Program-made: the position numbers and the translations under genes
In this document: positions 6,347 to 16,056 of the stretch, one piece after another
Numbering within the stretch: the stretch's first letter is position 1
Layout of the letters: each line of letters starts with the position of its first letter
From: Calditrichia bacterium
Lineage (GTDB): Bacteria; Calditrichota; Calditrichia; RBG-13-44-9; J075
Reading direction: 5' to 3'
Assembly: GCA_020635015.1 (NCBI GenBank)
Contig: JACKAP010000015.1
Span: 62,001 to 126,000 of the forward strand
DNA length: 64,000 nt
Notes under the pieces: generated by a model
Databases searched by the model: none
Seen by the model: the letters and a program-made list of their open reading frames with translations, nothing else
Told to the model about the DNA's origin: nothing

Positions 6347-8761
6347 CTACCGCACCAACAACATCTTCCGCACCTGCTGGAAGGGTGCCGATCCGGGTGT
6401 TTCGGCGCGTAACAGGTAAAAATAGACCCCGCTGGATACCTGCCGGCCCTGGGTGTCGCTACCATCCCAGGTTACCTCATGCTGACCGGCAGTCATGGTG
6501 CCATCCACCAGCACCCGCACCAATTCTCCCTGAACATTGTAGATTTTCAACAGCAGTGCACCGGTTTGCGGCAGGGCGAAGGCGATGCGGGTTGCCGGGT
6601 TGAAGGGGTTGGGATAGTTTTGCGCCAGACGATAATCTACCGGAATCGCCGCATCCGCCACCGGCTCGCTGCTCCCGGTGCGTTTCGGCAGCGTGCCGGT
6701 GGAAGTATGGTGCAGCAGCACCGAACCGCGACCAATCTCCACCGCTTTTGCCCAGATCTGGCCGCGGAATTCAATTTCTTTGAAGCTGCTGACCTTCGCC
6801 TCCGGGGCGATGATGCTGCCCAGGAGCCGGGCATAGCGGCCGATCTTAACCTCGCGGTTCTGCAAGCAATTGAAAATCACCTTGCTGCTCACCGCCTCCC
6901 CGGCCGGCGAGGTCATTTCCATCTCCCGCCCGAATTCCAGGTCGGTGGTAATGTTGATGATCACCGGATCCTGTTCGGTATTGAGTAAAATTTCCAGTTT
7001 GCTTCGGCGCAACCCTTCCAGGGATTTCAGGAAATATTCCCCACTGTGCAATTGCAGCGTCCCATCGCGGTTGATCTCCACATCGCCGTACGCCCCCGGG
7101 AGCAGATCGACGGTCGCATGCTTGGCAACCTCAACATCCTGTGCACCGTGAGCGAATCCTGCCAGCACCGGCAGCGGCACCGCATCGGCCGGCGTCCCGG
7201 ATGTCTGTACCCCGGTGATCTCACCGTCATTATCGATACTCAATGCAAGCACGTCGCCTTCGATGGTATTTCGTTTACGGATGGTGACCTCCCCTACCGC
7301 CGAAAAATTGCCGCGATAGACCGAAGGATCGCCCTTGCGAAGCTGAATATCGCCATTGGAATGCACGTCGCCGTCGGCAAAACTGAGCGCGGCAAGATCC
7401 ATGTCTCCATCGGATAAGATCAGGTAACCATCTGTTTCGGGAACGGGCAAGGTCTTCTCAAACACCGCAAAAGGCGAAAACTCCGAGGTGCGCCCTTTAA
7501 TCTTGCGCTTTTCGGTGAGCACCGTATCGGTAATCTCCACCCAGGTGACGCCTTCATAATGATACAAACCCCGCTCGGTGTTGGGCAGCCCGGAGAAGGT
7601 CTGGTTGGCGTAGCTCAGTTCGATGCTGGCATCGCCGCTGAACACTGCGGTGGTCGAGATCAGGTAGCAAATCGGGGGATCGCCCACCGTCACATCCGGA
7701 GGCGGGGGTGGGCAGTTCTGCCCGCTGTCGATCGTCACTTCGGTGATCCCCGGCTCGATCACATTGTCAAAGATAACGATCACGGTGTCGACGTCATTAC
7801 CGATAAACACCGGAATGCTCACCTCCACACTGTCGCCGCTGGTGGTGTTGTTCAGGGGCGTGTTCAAGGTCAGCGCCGAGGCAGAAATGACGATATTGGT
7901 CAGATTTTCCACATTGCTGCCGTTGTAGAACGCCCGGCGCAGACCCTGTCCTTCCCCCTCTGCCCAATAGATCTTCTTGTTGAAGCGGTCGAGGGTCATG
8001 TCGGTTAAGGTGGAAAGTCCCGCCAGCACCTGCTCGTTTCCGCTGCCGTCGAGATTGGCGCGGCGGATGGTCTCGCTGCCCAGGTCTGCCCAGTAGATTT
8101 TATTGCCGGTCTCATCGACTTCGATCGCTCCCACAAAGCTGAGGGTGTCGGCCGCGCCGGAAAGCAGGGTGGTGACGGTGGAGGATCCAAATGGCTTCTT
8201 AAAGATCTTATCACCGGCGGCGCTGGCAAAGTAAAGGTCGCCGTTCAGGCGGTTGACGTCGATTGCCCCGGCCGGTTCCGGGATGGGAATCAGGCTGGGT
8301 TCCCCCCCACCCCCATCCAGGCTGATAAATTCGATCAAACCGGCGCTGCCGTTCGTCCAGTAAAGCCGGGCATTGGCCACATCCGCTACCAGGTCGCGGG
8401 TATCATCCGATCCGTCGATCACATAGCTGATCGTGCCGGTATCAAATGAATAACGGTTGATCTCAGTATAGGTCACCTCGCTGATGATCTGCTGCACAAA
8501 ATAAAGCTCGTTGAATTCCGGCACGTAGCTCAGCGATTGAATCGGCGATGTGAAGCCGTCGATCAAGGTGCTGGAAGTGGAAGCCTCCAGATCCCAGGTA
8601 TTGACATCGCCGCTGGCCACGTCAATGTAGTAAATTTCGCTCTGCGCAGTGCCGAAACGCGGATAAAGCAACAGCAGCGCCAGCAGCAGGAAAAGCCCGT
8701 TTGCAGCCGTCTTAACAAAATGCACAGACCGCTTAATCATGAAGTATTGATGATAAACCAT
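6347..8761 (-). CDS. Secreted YWTD-propeller protein with T9SS type A sorting domain
   Basis: I start it at the ATG at 8761, which has GAGGAGAG 6-7 bases upstream, giving about 804 residues. It begins with a signal peptide (hydrophobic LFLLLALLLLYPRFGTAQS). Residues about 30-280 carry LDL-receptor YWTD-type propeller repeats (RLYWTNGSAGLIEFISLDGG, KIYWADLGSETIRRANLDGS, KIYWAEGEGQGLRR). A middle beta-rich region follows, including repeated DGDVHSNGDIQLRKGD and EINRDGTLQLHSGEYFL strands. The C-terminus is a FlgD-like sorting domain (LAQNYPNPFNPATRIAFALP to VRKMLLVR). It is predicted to be exported across the inner membrane by Sec, then across the outer membrane by T9SS and retained at the surface or released. 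The ligand is unknown. It is divergent from the sensor kinase gene. Confidence 0.9.
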   Translation of the reverse strand: MVYHQYFMIKRSVHFVKTAANGLFLLLALLLLYPRFGTAQSEIYYIDVASGDVNTWDLEASTSSTLIDGFTSPIQSLSYVPEFNELYFVQQIISEVTYTEINRYSFDTGTISYVIDGSDDTRDLVADVANARLYWTNGSAGLIEFISLDGGGGEPSLIPIPEPAGAIDVNRLNGDLYFASAAGDKIFKKPFGSSTVTTLLSGAADTLSFVGAIEVDETGNKIYWADLGSETIRRANLDGSGNEQVLAGLSTLTDMTLDRFNKKIYWAEGEGQGLRRAFYNGSNVENLTNIVISASALTLNTPLNNTTSGDSVEVSIPVFIGNDVDTVIVIFDNVIEPGITEVTIDSGQNCPPPPPDVTVGDPPICYLISTTAVFSGDASIELSYANQTFSGLPNTERGLYHYEGVTWVEITDTVLTEKRKIKGRTSEFSPFAVFEKTLPVPETDGYLILSDGDMDLAALSFADGDVHSNGDIQLRKGDPSVYRGNFSAVGEVTIRKRNTIEGDVLALSIDNDGEITGVQTSGTPADAVPLPVLAGFAHGAQDVEVAKHATVDLLPGAYGDVEINRDGTLQLHSGEYFLKSLEGLRRSKLEILLNTEQDPVIINITTDLEFGREMEMTSPAGEAVSSKVIFNCLQNREVKIGRYARLLGSIIAPEAKVSSFKEIEFRGQIWAKAVEIGRGSVLLHHTSTGTLPKRTGSSEPVADAAIPVDYRLAQNYPNPFNPATRIAFALPQTGALLLKIYNVQGELVRVLVDGTMTAGQHEVTWDGSDTQGRQVSSGVYFYLLRAETPGSAPFQQVRKMLLVR

Positions 8762-8975
8762 ATATTCTCTCCTCACAATGAACGCCTGGTAATGGGTCTA
8801 CAGTATCGCAAAAACATTCGCCCTCTCTCGCGACAACCCCCCGGTATACTGTAGGTTGGAATTTACATTATCCATCTTATGCAACAAAATCTTTTCATTA
8901 CGTGATTTAAGTTGTCTAATTAACCTTCAAAAAATATATTAAACCGGTATGCCGGAATTTACAAAAGGAAAATGC

Positions 8976-11900
8976 ATGAAATTTTTCCCATTACGATCTT
9001 TGCTGGAATTCTCCATGATAATCCTGATCTTACTGGTGGCTGCCGGGCATACGCTTAACGCTCAAGCGCATGTTCACCCGGCTGGCGACACCGGCCAGCG
9101 CTTTATCCAGAATTTCAGTTTCCGCGACTATAACGCCTACAGCGAAAACTGGGACATTGTGCAGGACCGGCAGGGGATCATCTATGCAGCCAATGGGAAA
9201 GGCATTCTGGCCTATGACGGCGTCAGTTGGCGCCTGACGGAAAGCGAGTCGGTTTATTCGCTGGCGGTGGACGGGAACGGGGTGGTGTATGTCAGCATGT
9301 ACGGCGACTTCGGTTATCTGGAAGCGGAGGCCTCCGGACAGACCCGCTTTGTTTCGCTCCTAGACAAAAGCAGCGGCGAGTACGACAATCTGTTAGGCCG
9401 CCGACTGCTGGCGCGTTCCGAGGGCATCTATTGCGCCTCCCGGGAATTCATTCTGCGCTGGTCCCCCCGGGGCCTTCGCAAGTGGCACCCCAAATCCTGG
9501 TTCGGATCGATCTTTTTTCTACATCAGCAGATCTACGTCTACGCCGGCGAAGTGGGATTAATGCGCTTGGAGAATGATTCCCTGCAACTGGCTCCCGGGG
9601 GAGAATTTTTTGCCGACGCAGGCGTTTCGGTCATGCTGCCTTCTGAAATTGACGGTGACACCACGGCAATATTGATCGGCACCCATTCCCGGGGCTTATT
9701 TTTATATGATGGCAGCAGCATCCGCCCTTTTCCTGCGGCAGTAAACGATTTTTTGAAAGATAACGAACTCTCCTGCGGGGTGCAGTTGCGTGATCGAACC
9801 TACCTGTTGGGCACCCAGCGCGGAGGGGCAGTGCGGATCGACCGCCGCGGCAACATTTTGGAAATACTGAACGAAGCCGGCGGCATCCGCAATGATGAGG
9901 TGCAGGCGATCTATCCGGACCGGCAGGGCGGCCTGTGGCTGGCACTCTACGACGGCATTTCCCGGGTGGAACTTCCTTCCCGCTGGTCTTTCTTCGACGA
10001 AGCATCCGGTATTCAAAGCGATGTCAGTGCTGTCCAGCGCCATCGCGGTGGGCTTTACCTGATTGGGCGCTTTGGCCGTTACCGGGGAATTTATTCCCTG
10101 TCACCGAAATCCACGGCGCCAGAGCAAAACGGTCAGATTTCCCAATTCGTATGTAGCCACCTGGCGGATATTAAAACCAATGCCTGGGCGTTGCTTTCTG
10201 CCGGGAAGGATCTCCTCGCCGCTACCGATGAAGGCGTCTACCAGATCCGGGGCAGCAAAGCAACCTTGCTGCCGAGTAATCAGGTGTATACCCAGTCACT
10301 CTGCCGCTCGCAGCAGGACAGCAACCGGGTGTATGTCGGCCTGGGAGACGGCCTGGCAGTATTGGAGCGGGTGCGCGGTCAATGGGTCAGTCGCGGGCGC
10401 CTCGCCGCTACCGATGCCGAAGTTGCTCATATTGTGGAAGACCGCGATGGCGTGCTGTGGCTGGAAACCTGGGCCGGGGATATCTGGCGGGTCAGCGACC
10501 GGCGCGGCGGGGAATTTCGTGATCCTGCAGTAATCACTGTGGAGCAGTTCGATACCCGGAACGGTCTGCCGGCGGAATATGCCTATGTCAGCACCGTGCG
10601 CGGGCGGGCGCTGTTCCCGACCTCGGCCGGATTACGCCGTTACGATCCCGCGACGCAAACCTTTCCCCCGGACAGCACTTTCGGTGCCGCCTATGCCGAT
10701 ACCACCCGCGAGATCCAGTATGTGGTGGAAGACCTGCAGGGGCATGTCTGGCTCTACTCCCTTCACCGCGACGAGGTCCATCTGGCTGCCGCGGTGCTTC
10801 AGGAAGACGGAACTTATCGCATCGAGGAAACCCCCTTGCTGCCGCTCGCTTCCCTGGGCGACATTGTCTATCACATCTATCCGGAGGCGAGCGGAATCAC
10901 CTGGTTCGGCACATCGGAAGGCCTTTTCCGCTACGATCCGGCGATCGCAATGAATTATGCACTGGATTATCCGGCTCTGATCCGCCGGGTCAGCGTAACC
11001 GCCCAGGAAGGTGATTCAATCATTTACTACGGTGGCACACCGTTTGAAAAATTACAGAAAAAGGAAGGCGCACCGGCGGTGCTGGTCTACCGCAACAACG
11101 CCATCCATTTCGAATTTGCCGCCACTTACTTCGACGCCCGGGGAGCCAACCGCTATCAATCCAAGCTTGAGGGATTCGAGAAAAAATGGTCGGAATGGAA
11201 AAAGGAGAGTCAGAAAGACTACACGAACATTCCGGAGGGAAACTATACCTTCCGAGTGCGGGCCCGGAACCTATATGGGCATATCAGCAGCGAGGGCGCT
11301 TATGCGTTTCGTGTATTGCCTCCCTGGTACCGCACCTGGTGGTCCTACATCCTTTATGCCGGGGCTTTTTTCCTGGCCTCCTGGGGGATCAGCCGGGTGC
11401 GCAACCGCCAGTTGCAGGCCCGGAGCCGGGTGCTGGAAGGAAAGGTGCGCGAGCGAACCCGGGAAATCCGTCAGCAGGCGGAAGAGATCCGTCAGCAGGC
11501 GGAAGAGCTGCAGGAGAAAAATGATGAGCTGATCCGTACCCGGGAGAAGCTGGTGGTGCAGGAGAAACTGGCCTCGCTGGGATCGCTGACTGCCGGGATC
11601 GCGCATGAGATCAAGAATCCGCTGAACTTTGTCAACAATTTTGCCGGGCTGTCGATCGATCTGGTGGATGATTTGCGCAAGGAAATGGATGCGCTCACCA
11701 GCGGGAAAGCCGATGCGGAAACCGTGGCGTATGCAGAAGAGCTGATGCGTGATCTGCAGATGAACGTCACCAAGATCAATGAGCACGGCCGGCGCGCCGA
11801 CAATATCATTCAGGACATGCTGAAACACTCCCAGGGCGTCGCCGGAAAATCCGCCCGGGTGAAGATCAACGATCTGGTGGATGAATACGTCAATGTGGCC

Positions 11901-12338
11901 TATCACAGTTTCAAAGCACAGCATCCCGGAATCACGATCACCCTGGAAAAGGACTACGCTGATGATAGCGGAGAACTTGAGGTGCAGCCCCAGGATTTGA
12001 GCCGGGCGATCGTCAACATCGTCGACAATGCCTGCTATGCGGCAACCGACAAGCAAAAGCGCCGGGGGAACGATTTTATGCCCACGCTCAGCGTGCGCAC
12101 CCTCCGGGTGGATCATTTTGTGGAAATCCGGGTGCGCGATAACGGTGAGGGGATTCCGGATAAAGTGCGGGAAAAAATCTTCAATCCCTTTTATACCACC
12201 AAACCGGCCGGCGAAGGCACCGGCCTGGGCCTTTCCCTGACCTACGACATCATCGTGAAGGTGCATGAGGGGGAGATTAAGGTCGAGACCGAGGCGGGGG
12301 AGTTTACTGAGTTTATTTTGCGGTTGCCGGGGGCGTGA
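8976..12338 (+). CDS. Two-component propeller sensor histidine kinase (Reg_prop / Y_Y_Y / HisKA)
   Basis: A sensor of about 1120 residues. ATG at 8976 preceded by AAAGGAAA. A signal peptide/first membrane segment (SMIILILLVAAGHTLNAQA) is followed by periplasmic propeller repeats (IIYAANGKGILAYDGVSWR, AILIGTHSRGLFLYDG, GGLWLALYDGISRVE). A Y_Y_Y domain (KLEGFEKKWSEWKKES to GNYTFRVRARN) precedes a transmembrane helix (WWSYILYAGAFFLASWGI) and a coiled coil with the heptad IRQQAEE duplicated exactly. The kinase has the H-box GSLTAGIAHEIKNPLNFVNN, N-box NIVDNACYAA and G-boxes RDNGEGIPD and GEGTGLGLSL. There is no receiver or output domain, so it needs a separate response regulator, and none is adjacent. 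The signal sensed is unknown; such sensors often respond to glycans. Confidence 0.93.
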   Translation: MKFFPLRSLLEFSMIILILLVAAGHTLNAQAHVHPAGDTGQRFIQNFSFRDYNAYSENWDIVQDRQGIIYAANGKGILAYDGVSWRLTESESVYSLAVDGNGVVYVSMYGDFGYLEAEASGQTRFVSLLDKSSGEYDNLLGRRLLARSEGIYCASREFILRWSPRGLRKWHPKSWFGSIFFLHQQIYVYAGEVGLMRLENDSLQLAPGGEFFADAGVSVMLPSEIDGDTTAILIGTHSRGLFLYDGSSIRPFPAAVNDFLKDNELSCGVQLRDRTYLLGTQRGGAVRIDRRGNILEILNEAGGIRNDEVQAIYPDRQGGLWLALYDGISRVELPSRWSFFDEASGIQSDVSAVQRHRGGLYLIGRFGRYRGIYSLSPKSTAPEQNGQISQFVCSHLADIKTNAWALLSAGKDLLAATDEGVYQIRGSKATLLPSNQVYTQSLCRSQQDSNRVYVGLGDGLAVLERVRGQWVSRGRLAATDAEVAHIVEDRDGVLWLETWAGDIWRVSDRRGGEFRDPAVITVEQFDTRNGLPAEYAYVSTVRGRALFPTSAGLRRYDPATQTFPPDSTFGAAYADTTREIQYVVEDLQGHVWLYSLHRDEVHLAAAVLQEDGTYRIEETPLLPLASLGDIVYHIYPEASGITWFGTSEGLFRYDPAIAMNYALDYPALIRRVSVTAQEGDSIIYYGGTPFEKLQKKEGAPAVLVYRNNAIHFEFAATYFDARGANRYQSKLEGFEKKWSEWKKESQKDYTNIPEGNYTFRVRARNLYGHISSEGAYAFRVLPPWYRTWWSYILYAGAFFLASWGISRVRNRQLQARSRVLEGKVRERTREIRQQAEEIRQQAEELQEKNDELIRTREKLVVQEKLASLGSLTAGIAHEIKNPLNFVNNFAGLSIDLVDDLRKEMDALTSGKADAETVAYAEELMRDLQMNVTKINEHGRRADNIIQDMLKHSQGVAGKSARVKINDLVDEYVNVAYHSFKAQHPGITITLEKDYADDSGELEVQPQDLSRAIVNIVDNACYAATDKQKRRGNDFMPTLSVRTLRVDHFVEIRVRDNGEGIPDKVREKIFNPFYTTKPAGEGTGLGLSLTYDIIVKVHEGEIKVETEAGEFTEFILRLPGA

Positions 12339-12345
12339 AAGGCGT

Positions 12346-12578
12346 GGATGGGTTTATGGGTTTATGGTGTCTTATCACCTGATCTTTGATAATTGAGGAG
12401 TGGCAGTGGCAGTAGCAGTGGCAGGAAGTTGACTGCAACTGCCACTGCTACTGCCACTTGAAAAGCTTGGATTATCAAAGACTACGTGATAGAACAGGGT
12501 TTATGGGATAACGAACTTTTGCTCGCGACGTCCGTTTTTCCCCATTAACCCATCATCCCATTAACTTCTTCACCCATC
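12346..12578. repeat. Nested inverted-repeat island between convergent genes
   Basis: Three nested arm pairs are visible. The outer pair is GATGGGTTTATGGG words (12346-12366) against ACCCATCATCCCATTAAC words (12540-12577). The middle pair is TTATCACCTGATCTTTGATAA (about 12372-12392) against ATTATCAAAGACTACGTGATA (12470-12490). The inner pair is GTGGCAGTGGCAGTAGCAG (from 12400) against CTGCCACTGCTACTGCCAC. The right arm contains the TGA stop of the minus-strand glycosyltransferase. It may act as a bidirectional terminator. Confidence 0.82.
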
Positions 12579-13763
12579 TTTCAAATCAAGCACAACCGAT
12601 TCCCAGCGCAGCGGAGGTTGAATTTTCGGGTAGCTCTTATGAGGAAAATATAACTTCCGTAATCTCATCAGCATATCCGGGAGGGCATATTGCGCCAGGG
12701 TCTCCCGGCAGGCCCGGTCGGCCAGCTTCGACAGGTCATAACGGCCGTCGATGACCTCCAGCATACGCTCGGCCAGTTCCGCCGAATTTTCATTTTCGAA
12801 CATTACTCCGCTCTGGCGATGGGTCACGATCTCGCGGTTGCCATAGGTGTCGGAAACCAGCATGGGCAGGCGGCAAACCGCTGCTTCCAGGAGGGTGATC
12901 GGCAGGCCCTCCCAGCGCGAGGGCAGCAGCAGCAGGTCGCAGGCTTTCATGAAGCGGTACACGTCATCCCGGCTGCCGGTGAAGCGCACCAGGTCGCTGA
13001 CGCCCAGCGCCTCTGCCAGCGCCTGGATTTCCGAAAATCGCTGCCCCATCCCTCCGACCAAAACAAACATCACGCCACGCTCCCGTAAGTCTTGCTGGAT
13101 CCGGGCAACCGCCTCCAGCAAGACATCATGCCCCTTCTGAAAAGGAAAGCGGGCGACGGTCAAAAACAACCAGGCGTTTTCCGGCAACGCCAGCTCCCGG
13201 CGCAAAGCGGTTTTTCCCAGGGTAATATTCTCAATCCCCCGGCAGTCGATCCCATTGGGAATATATTCGCAGCCGCGCACCCGGTAAGCGGTTTCGATAA
13301 ACCGGCAATCTTCCCGTGATACCGCTACCACTTTGTCCACCCGGTGAAAGAGATAGCGCTCCAGTTGAAAACGCAGGCGGTGCTTCAGCATATTCAGCGG
13401 GCCTTTCAGGAATTCATACTGATGAATATGCATGCCGTGGGCGGTAAAGTATACCGGCATCCGGTAGCGCCGCAGGGGATTCAGGAACAGCCGGGTCAGG
13501 GGCCGGAGGTGATGCACGTGGATCAAGTCTGGCTTAAAATCCAGCACCTCCTGGGGCGCATAACCGCCGCGAAACAACTGCACGTTGAGCAGATTTTCAA
13601 AACGCCCGGTATCATCGCCCCCATCGGCAAAGATGCCGAATTCCACTTCCGGCATCCCCCGGGCAATCTGGTAAATGTGCTCTGCACCGCCCCCCACCAC
13701 AAAGCGGTCGGTGAGCAGGGCAATTCTTCTGAGGCGGGGCGGGTAGGCGATTGCTGCATTCAT
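12570..13763 (-). CDS. GT4-family glycosyltransferase
   Basis: Starting at the ATG at 13763, which overlaps the upstream stop as ATGA, the protein is about 397 residues. The N-terminal domain has the family-typical glycine-rich loop LTDRFVVGGGAEHIYQIARG and the DLIHVHHLRPLTRL strand. The C-terminal nucleotide-sugar domain starts with FLTVARFPFQKGHDVLLEAV and has the E-x7-E motif in PSRWEGLPITLLEAAVCRLP. It should extend a surface glycan using an NDP-sugar or phosphosugar donor. It is cotranscribed with wbqC, upstream on the minus strand. The TGA stop falls within the GATGGGTGAAG repeat word of the adjacent island. Confidence 0.9.
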   Translation of the reverse strand: MNAAIAYPPRLRRIALLTDRFVVGGGAEHIYQIARGMPEVEFGIFADGGDDTGRFENLLNVQLFRGGYAPQEVLDFKPDLIHVHHLRPLTRLFLNPLRRYRMPVYFTAHGMHIHQYEFLKGPLNMLKHRLRFQLERYLFHRVDKVVAVSREDCRFIETAYRVRGCEYIPNGIDCRGIENITLGKTALRRELALPENAWLFLTVARFPFQKGHDVLLEAVARIQQDLRERGVMFVLVGGMGQRFSEIQALAEALGVSDLVRFTGSRDDVYRFMKACDLLLLPSRWEGLPITLLEAAVCRLPMLVSDTYGNREIVTHRQSGVMFENENSAELAERMLEVIDGRYDLSKLADRACRETLAQYALPDMLMRLRKLYFPHKSYPKIQPPLRWESVVLDLKDG

Positions 13764-14482
13764 AGCTGCTCCAGGACAATGTCGGCTTCCCGGGGACGGC
13801 ACACCTGCTGTGCCGCCGCCTCTCCGCAATTGAAAAGCAGGTCCAGCACCGAGAGGCCGGAAATAAATTCGCCAAACCGCTGTGGATAAACTGGATGCAT
13901 AAAGTCGTTATACTGCAATTCGATTCCCACCTCCCGGAAGGCGCCTTCCCGCAAGTAGCTGGTGCTGCCTCCCCGGCCGGAGATATAACGAGCGCAGCCG
14001 GTTTTCTCTGCCATCTGCACGATCCGCCCGGTGGCATCGCAGGGAGGGATATTCAACTCCGAGCTCAGACAGAGCGGTCCCTCGATGCCCAGCGCCCGGC
14101 GCAGATACCCGATGATGTGAATGTTGAGGTCGGCCAAGAAGTGCCATTCCCGGCGGTAGAGGTTATCGAAGAAACCGGCATACAAATCAAAATAAGGAGC
14201 GGCGGCATAATTACGGCACAGCGCCTTCCAATGCTTGCGGCGCCAGTTGCGGCTAGCGTCGATGCGCACCTCGCGGATCAACTGCAGTCCCCGGCCTTTG
14301 GTCAGCACCGGCACCGTGAGCCACTGCGCCCCCTGAGCGGTTTTAATGCGGGTGCGGTTGGTGTAGCCCTGGGTGCTGTACTGCACATCATCCGCCAGCA
14401 CAAAGCAGTCGGATAGCGCCATCTTGTTGAAATAACCGCTCCAGGGAATATAATTAGGCTGATGCGCGCCGAGGGTTGGCAT
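13760..14482 (-). CDS. WbqC family protein
   Basis: A 240-residue protein matching the WbqC family by its N-terminus (LGAHQPNYIPWSGYFNKMA, DCFVLADDVQYSTQGYTNRT, QWLTVPV) and the downstream LSSELNIP segment. WbqC-like proteins occur in O-antigen and capsule loci. Their chemistry is not settled; a role in attaching or modifying amino-sugar side groups has been proposed. The RBS is AAAGGAAA ahead of the ATG at 14482. The stop overlaps the next gene's start (ATGA). Position between a DegT aminotransferase and a GT4 enzyme supports a role in making or transferring an amino sugar. Confidence 0.88.
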   Translation of the reverse strand: MPTLGAHQPNYIPWSGYFNKMALSDCFVLADDVQYSTQGYTNRTRIKTAQGAQWLTVPVLTKGRGLQLIREVRIDASRNWRRKHWKALCRNYAAAPYFDLYAGFFDNLYRREWHFLADLNIHIIGYLRRALGIEGPLCLSSELNIPPCDATGRIVQMAEKTGCARYISGRGGSTSYLREGAFREVGIELQYNDFMHPVYPQRFGEFISGLSVLDLLFNCGEAAAQQVCRPREADIVLEQL

Positions 14483-14528
14483 GGATTTTCCTTTCTTTAA
14501 TAAATATGGTAGAGACGTCTCACTTCTA

Positions 14529-14711
14529 ATAGAACGCGGATGACACGGATACTCGTGGATAAGACATATTAAAAAGAAAAAATAACCACAGCCACAGAGA
14601 CACGGAGATCACAGAGAACTGAAAACCTCTGTGTTCTCTGTGCCTCTGTGGCAAAAACACAGAAAGAATCATCCGCGAGAATCTGCGTCATCCGTGTCAT
14701 CCGCGTTCTAT
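14529..14711. repeat. Nested inverted-repeat island (GCGGATGAC outer, CACAGAG inner arms)
   Basis: Outer arms: ATAGAACGCGGATGACACGG (14529-14560) against ATCCGTGTCATCCGCGTTCTAT (14690-14711) and neighbouring words. Inner arms: CCACAGAGACACGGAG words (14586-14620) against CTCTGTGCCTCTGTGGC (14627-14652). The outer right arm supplies the TAG stop of the DegT aminotransferase gene on the minus strand. Confidence 0.87.
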
Positions 14712-15877
14712 TCACCGCCACCAAAAGCATCTCTATTCTGCAAAATCTGCCGGAAAGCCCCGGCCACCCGCTCGACATCCTTTGCGGTCATCTCCGGATA
14801 GATCGGCAGGGCGATGGTGCGTTCCAGGATATCCTCCGCCACCGGAAAATCCCCCGGCCGGTAGCCGAAGCGCTCGCGATAGAACGGCTGGAGATGGCAG
14901 GGCGGCCAGTAGATACTCCCGCTCTGGATTCCGAAATCGCCGGCCAGGGAGCGGGCCACCGTTTCCCGTAAAAAGGGTTTCTCCAGGAGCAGGGGGAATT
15001 TGTAGTAGCTGTGACGAGTGTGCTCCGGGCAGGGGAACCGGCGCAGTCCGGGAATGCCGTTCAGGGCCACCTCATATAGCCGGGCGATCTGCCCGCGTTT
15101 GTCCAGCGCTTCATCGAGGCGTTGCAACTGGTAGTATCCTACCAGGGCTTGAATTTCGCTCATGCGCCAGTTGTAGCCCAGGCGCAGTAGCAGGTTCTTG
15201 TTCTCCCCACGGTTCTCCTCGCCGATGGCAATACCGTGGCAGCGCAGGCTGCGGGCAAAATCGGCGCAGGCGGGGTCGTTCGTAGTGATCATACCCCCTT
15301 CCCCGGTGGTCATCGGCTTGGTGGGATAGAAGGAAAACGCGCCCCCGTCGGCCAGGCTGCCGGCCGGCTGCCCGTTCAGCGCCGCCCCGGGTGCATGGGC
15401 GGCATCCTCGATCAAGAACAGCTCCCGCTCCCGGCAGATACGGCGGATATCTTCCAGGTCCGGAGTGATCAGCCCGGCGATATGCACCAGCATCACCCCG
15501 CGGGTGTGGGGGGTGAGTTTGCGAATAATTTCCTGCGGATCGAGACATAAGGTTGCCGGGGAGATATCCGCCAGCACCGGGGTGCCCCCGGCAAAGATCA
15601 CCGCGTTGCCGCTGGAGAGGAAGGTGTTGGTGGGTACGATCACCTCGCCGCCTTCCACCTGAAAGTAGCGCAGCAGGATCTCCAGAGCGCTGGTGCCGGA
15701 GTTGGTGGCAACGGCATGGGCGGTGCCGGCATGGCGGGCAAACGCCTCCTCGAACCGCGCGATCCAGGGGCCCTGGGTTAACCGGCCGCCCTCCAGGATC
15801 TTCACCATCTCGGCGGCGATCTCCGCCCGGTCGGTTTCCGGAAAATAAGGTTTGTTGGCGGGAAGATGGGGTGTCAT
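14708..15877 (-). CDS. DegT/DnrJ/EryC1/StrS aminotransferase
   Basis: A 389-residue PLP-dependent sugar aminotransferase with the usual family length. Visible features are AVATNSGTSALEILLRYFQV (PLP phosphate loop), EVIVPTNTFLSSGNAVIFAG, LIEDAAHAPGAAL (Asp contacting the pyridine N) and FSFYPTKPMTTGEGGMITTN with the Schiff-base Lys. RMSEIQALVGYYQL is the conserved C-terminal helix. It transfers an amino group, usually from glutamate, to a keto-sugar nucleotide. A GGAG lies 9 bases before the ATG. It fits with WbqC and GT4 downstream as an amino-sugar branch of the polysaccharide pathway. The TAG stop belongs to the repeat word TAGAACGCGGATGAC, as for the ATP-grasp gene. Confidence 0.92.
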   Translation of the reverse strand: MTPHLPANKPYFPETDRAEIAAEMVKILEGGRLTQGPWIARFEEAFARHAGTAHAVATNSGTSALEILLRYFQVEGGEVIVPTNTFLSSGNAVIFAGGTPVLADISPATLCLDPQEIIRKLTPHTRGVMLVHIAGLITPDLEDIRRICRERELFLIEDAAHAPGAALNGQPAGSLADGGAFSFYPTKPMTTGEGGMITTNDPACADFARSLRCHGIAIGEENRGENKNLLLRLGYNWRMSEIQALVGYYQLQRLDEALDKRGQIARLYEVALNGIPGLRRFPCPEHTRHSYYKFPLLLEKPFLRETVARSLAGDFGIQSGSIYWPPCHLQPFYRERFGYRPGDFPVAEDILERTIALPIYPEMTAKDVERVAGAFRQILQNRDAFGGGE

Positions 15878-15943
15878 TTCTGATTTGCTCCGAATGATGT
15901 AGGTAATTACAATAATTCGGTTGACCGGATAAAAAGGTTATTC

Positions 15944-16056
15944 GTTAATGGGTTAATGGGTGTATGGGTTAATGGGAAAAACAAAGATCGCATGTGCAAG
16001 TCCGTCAACCCATCAACCCATCAACCCATTAACTCATCAACCCATTAACTCATTTA
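15944..16056. repeat. Inverted-repeat island of GGTTAATG / CCCATCAA words
   Basis: Left arm 15944-15976 of GGTTAATGGG words pairs with a right arm 16003-16056 of AACCCATCAACCCATTAACTC words (8-9 bp periods). The right arm encodes the last five residues (NELMG) and TGA stop of the minus-strand epimerase-like gene. Similar words occur after genes at 12.5 and 58.6 kb. Confidence 0.85.
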
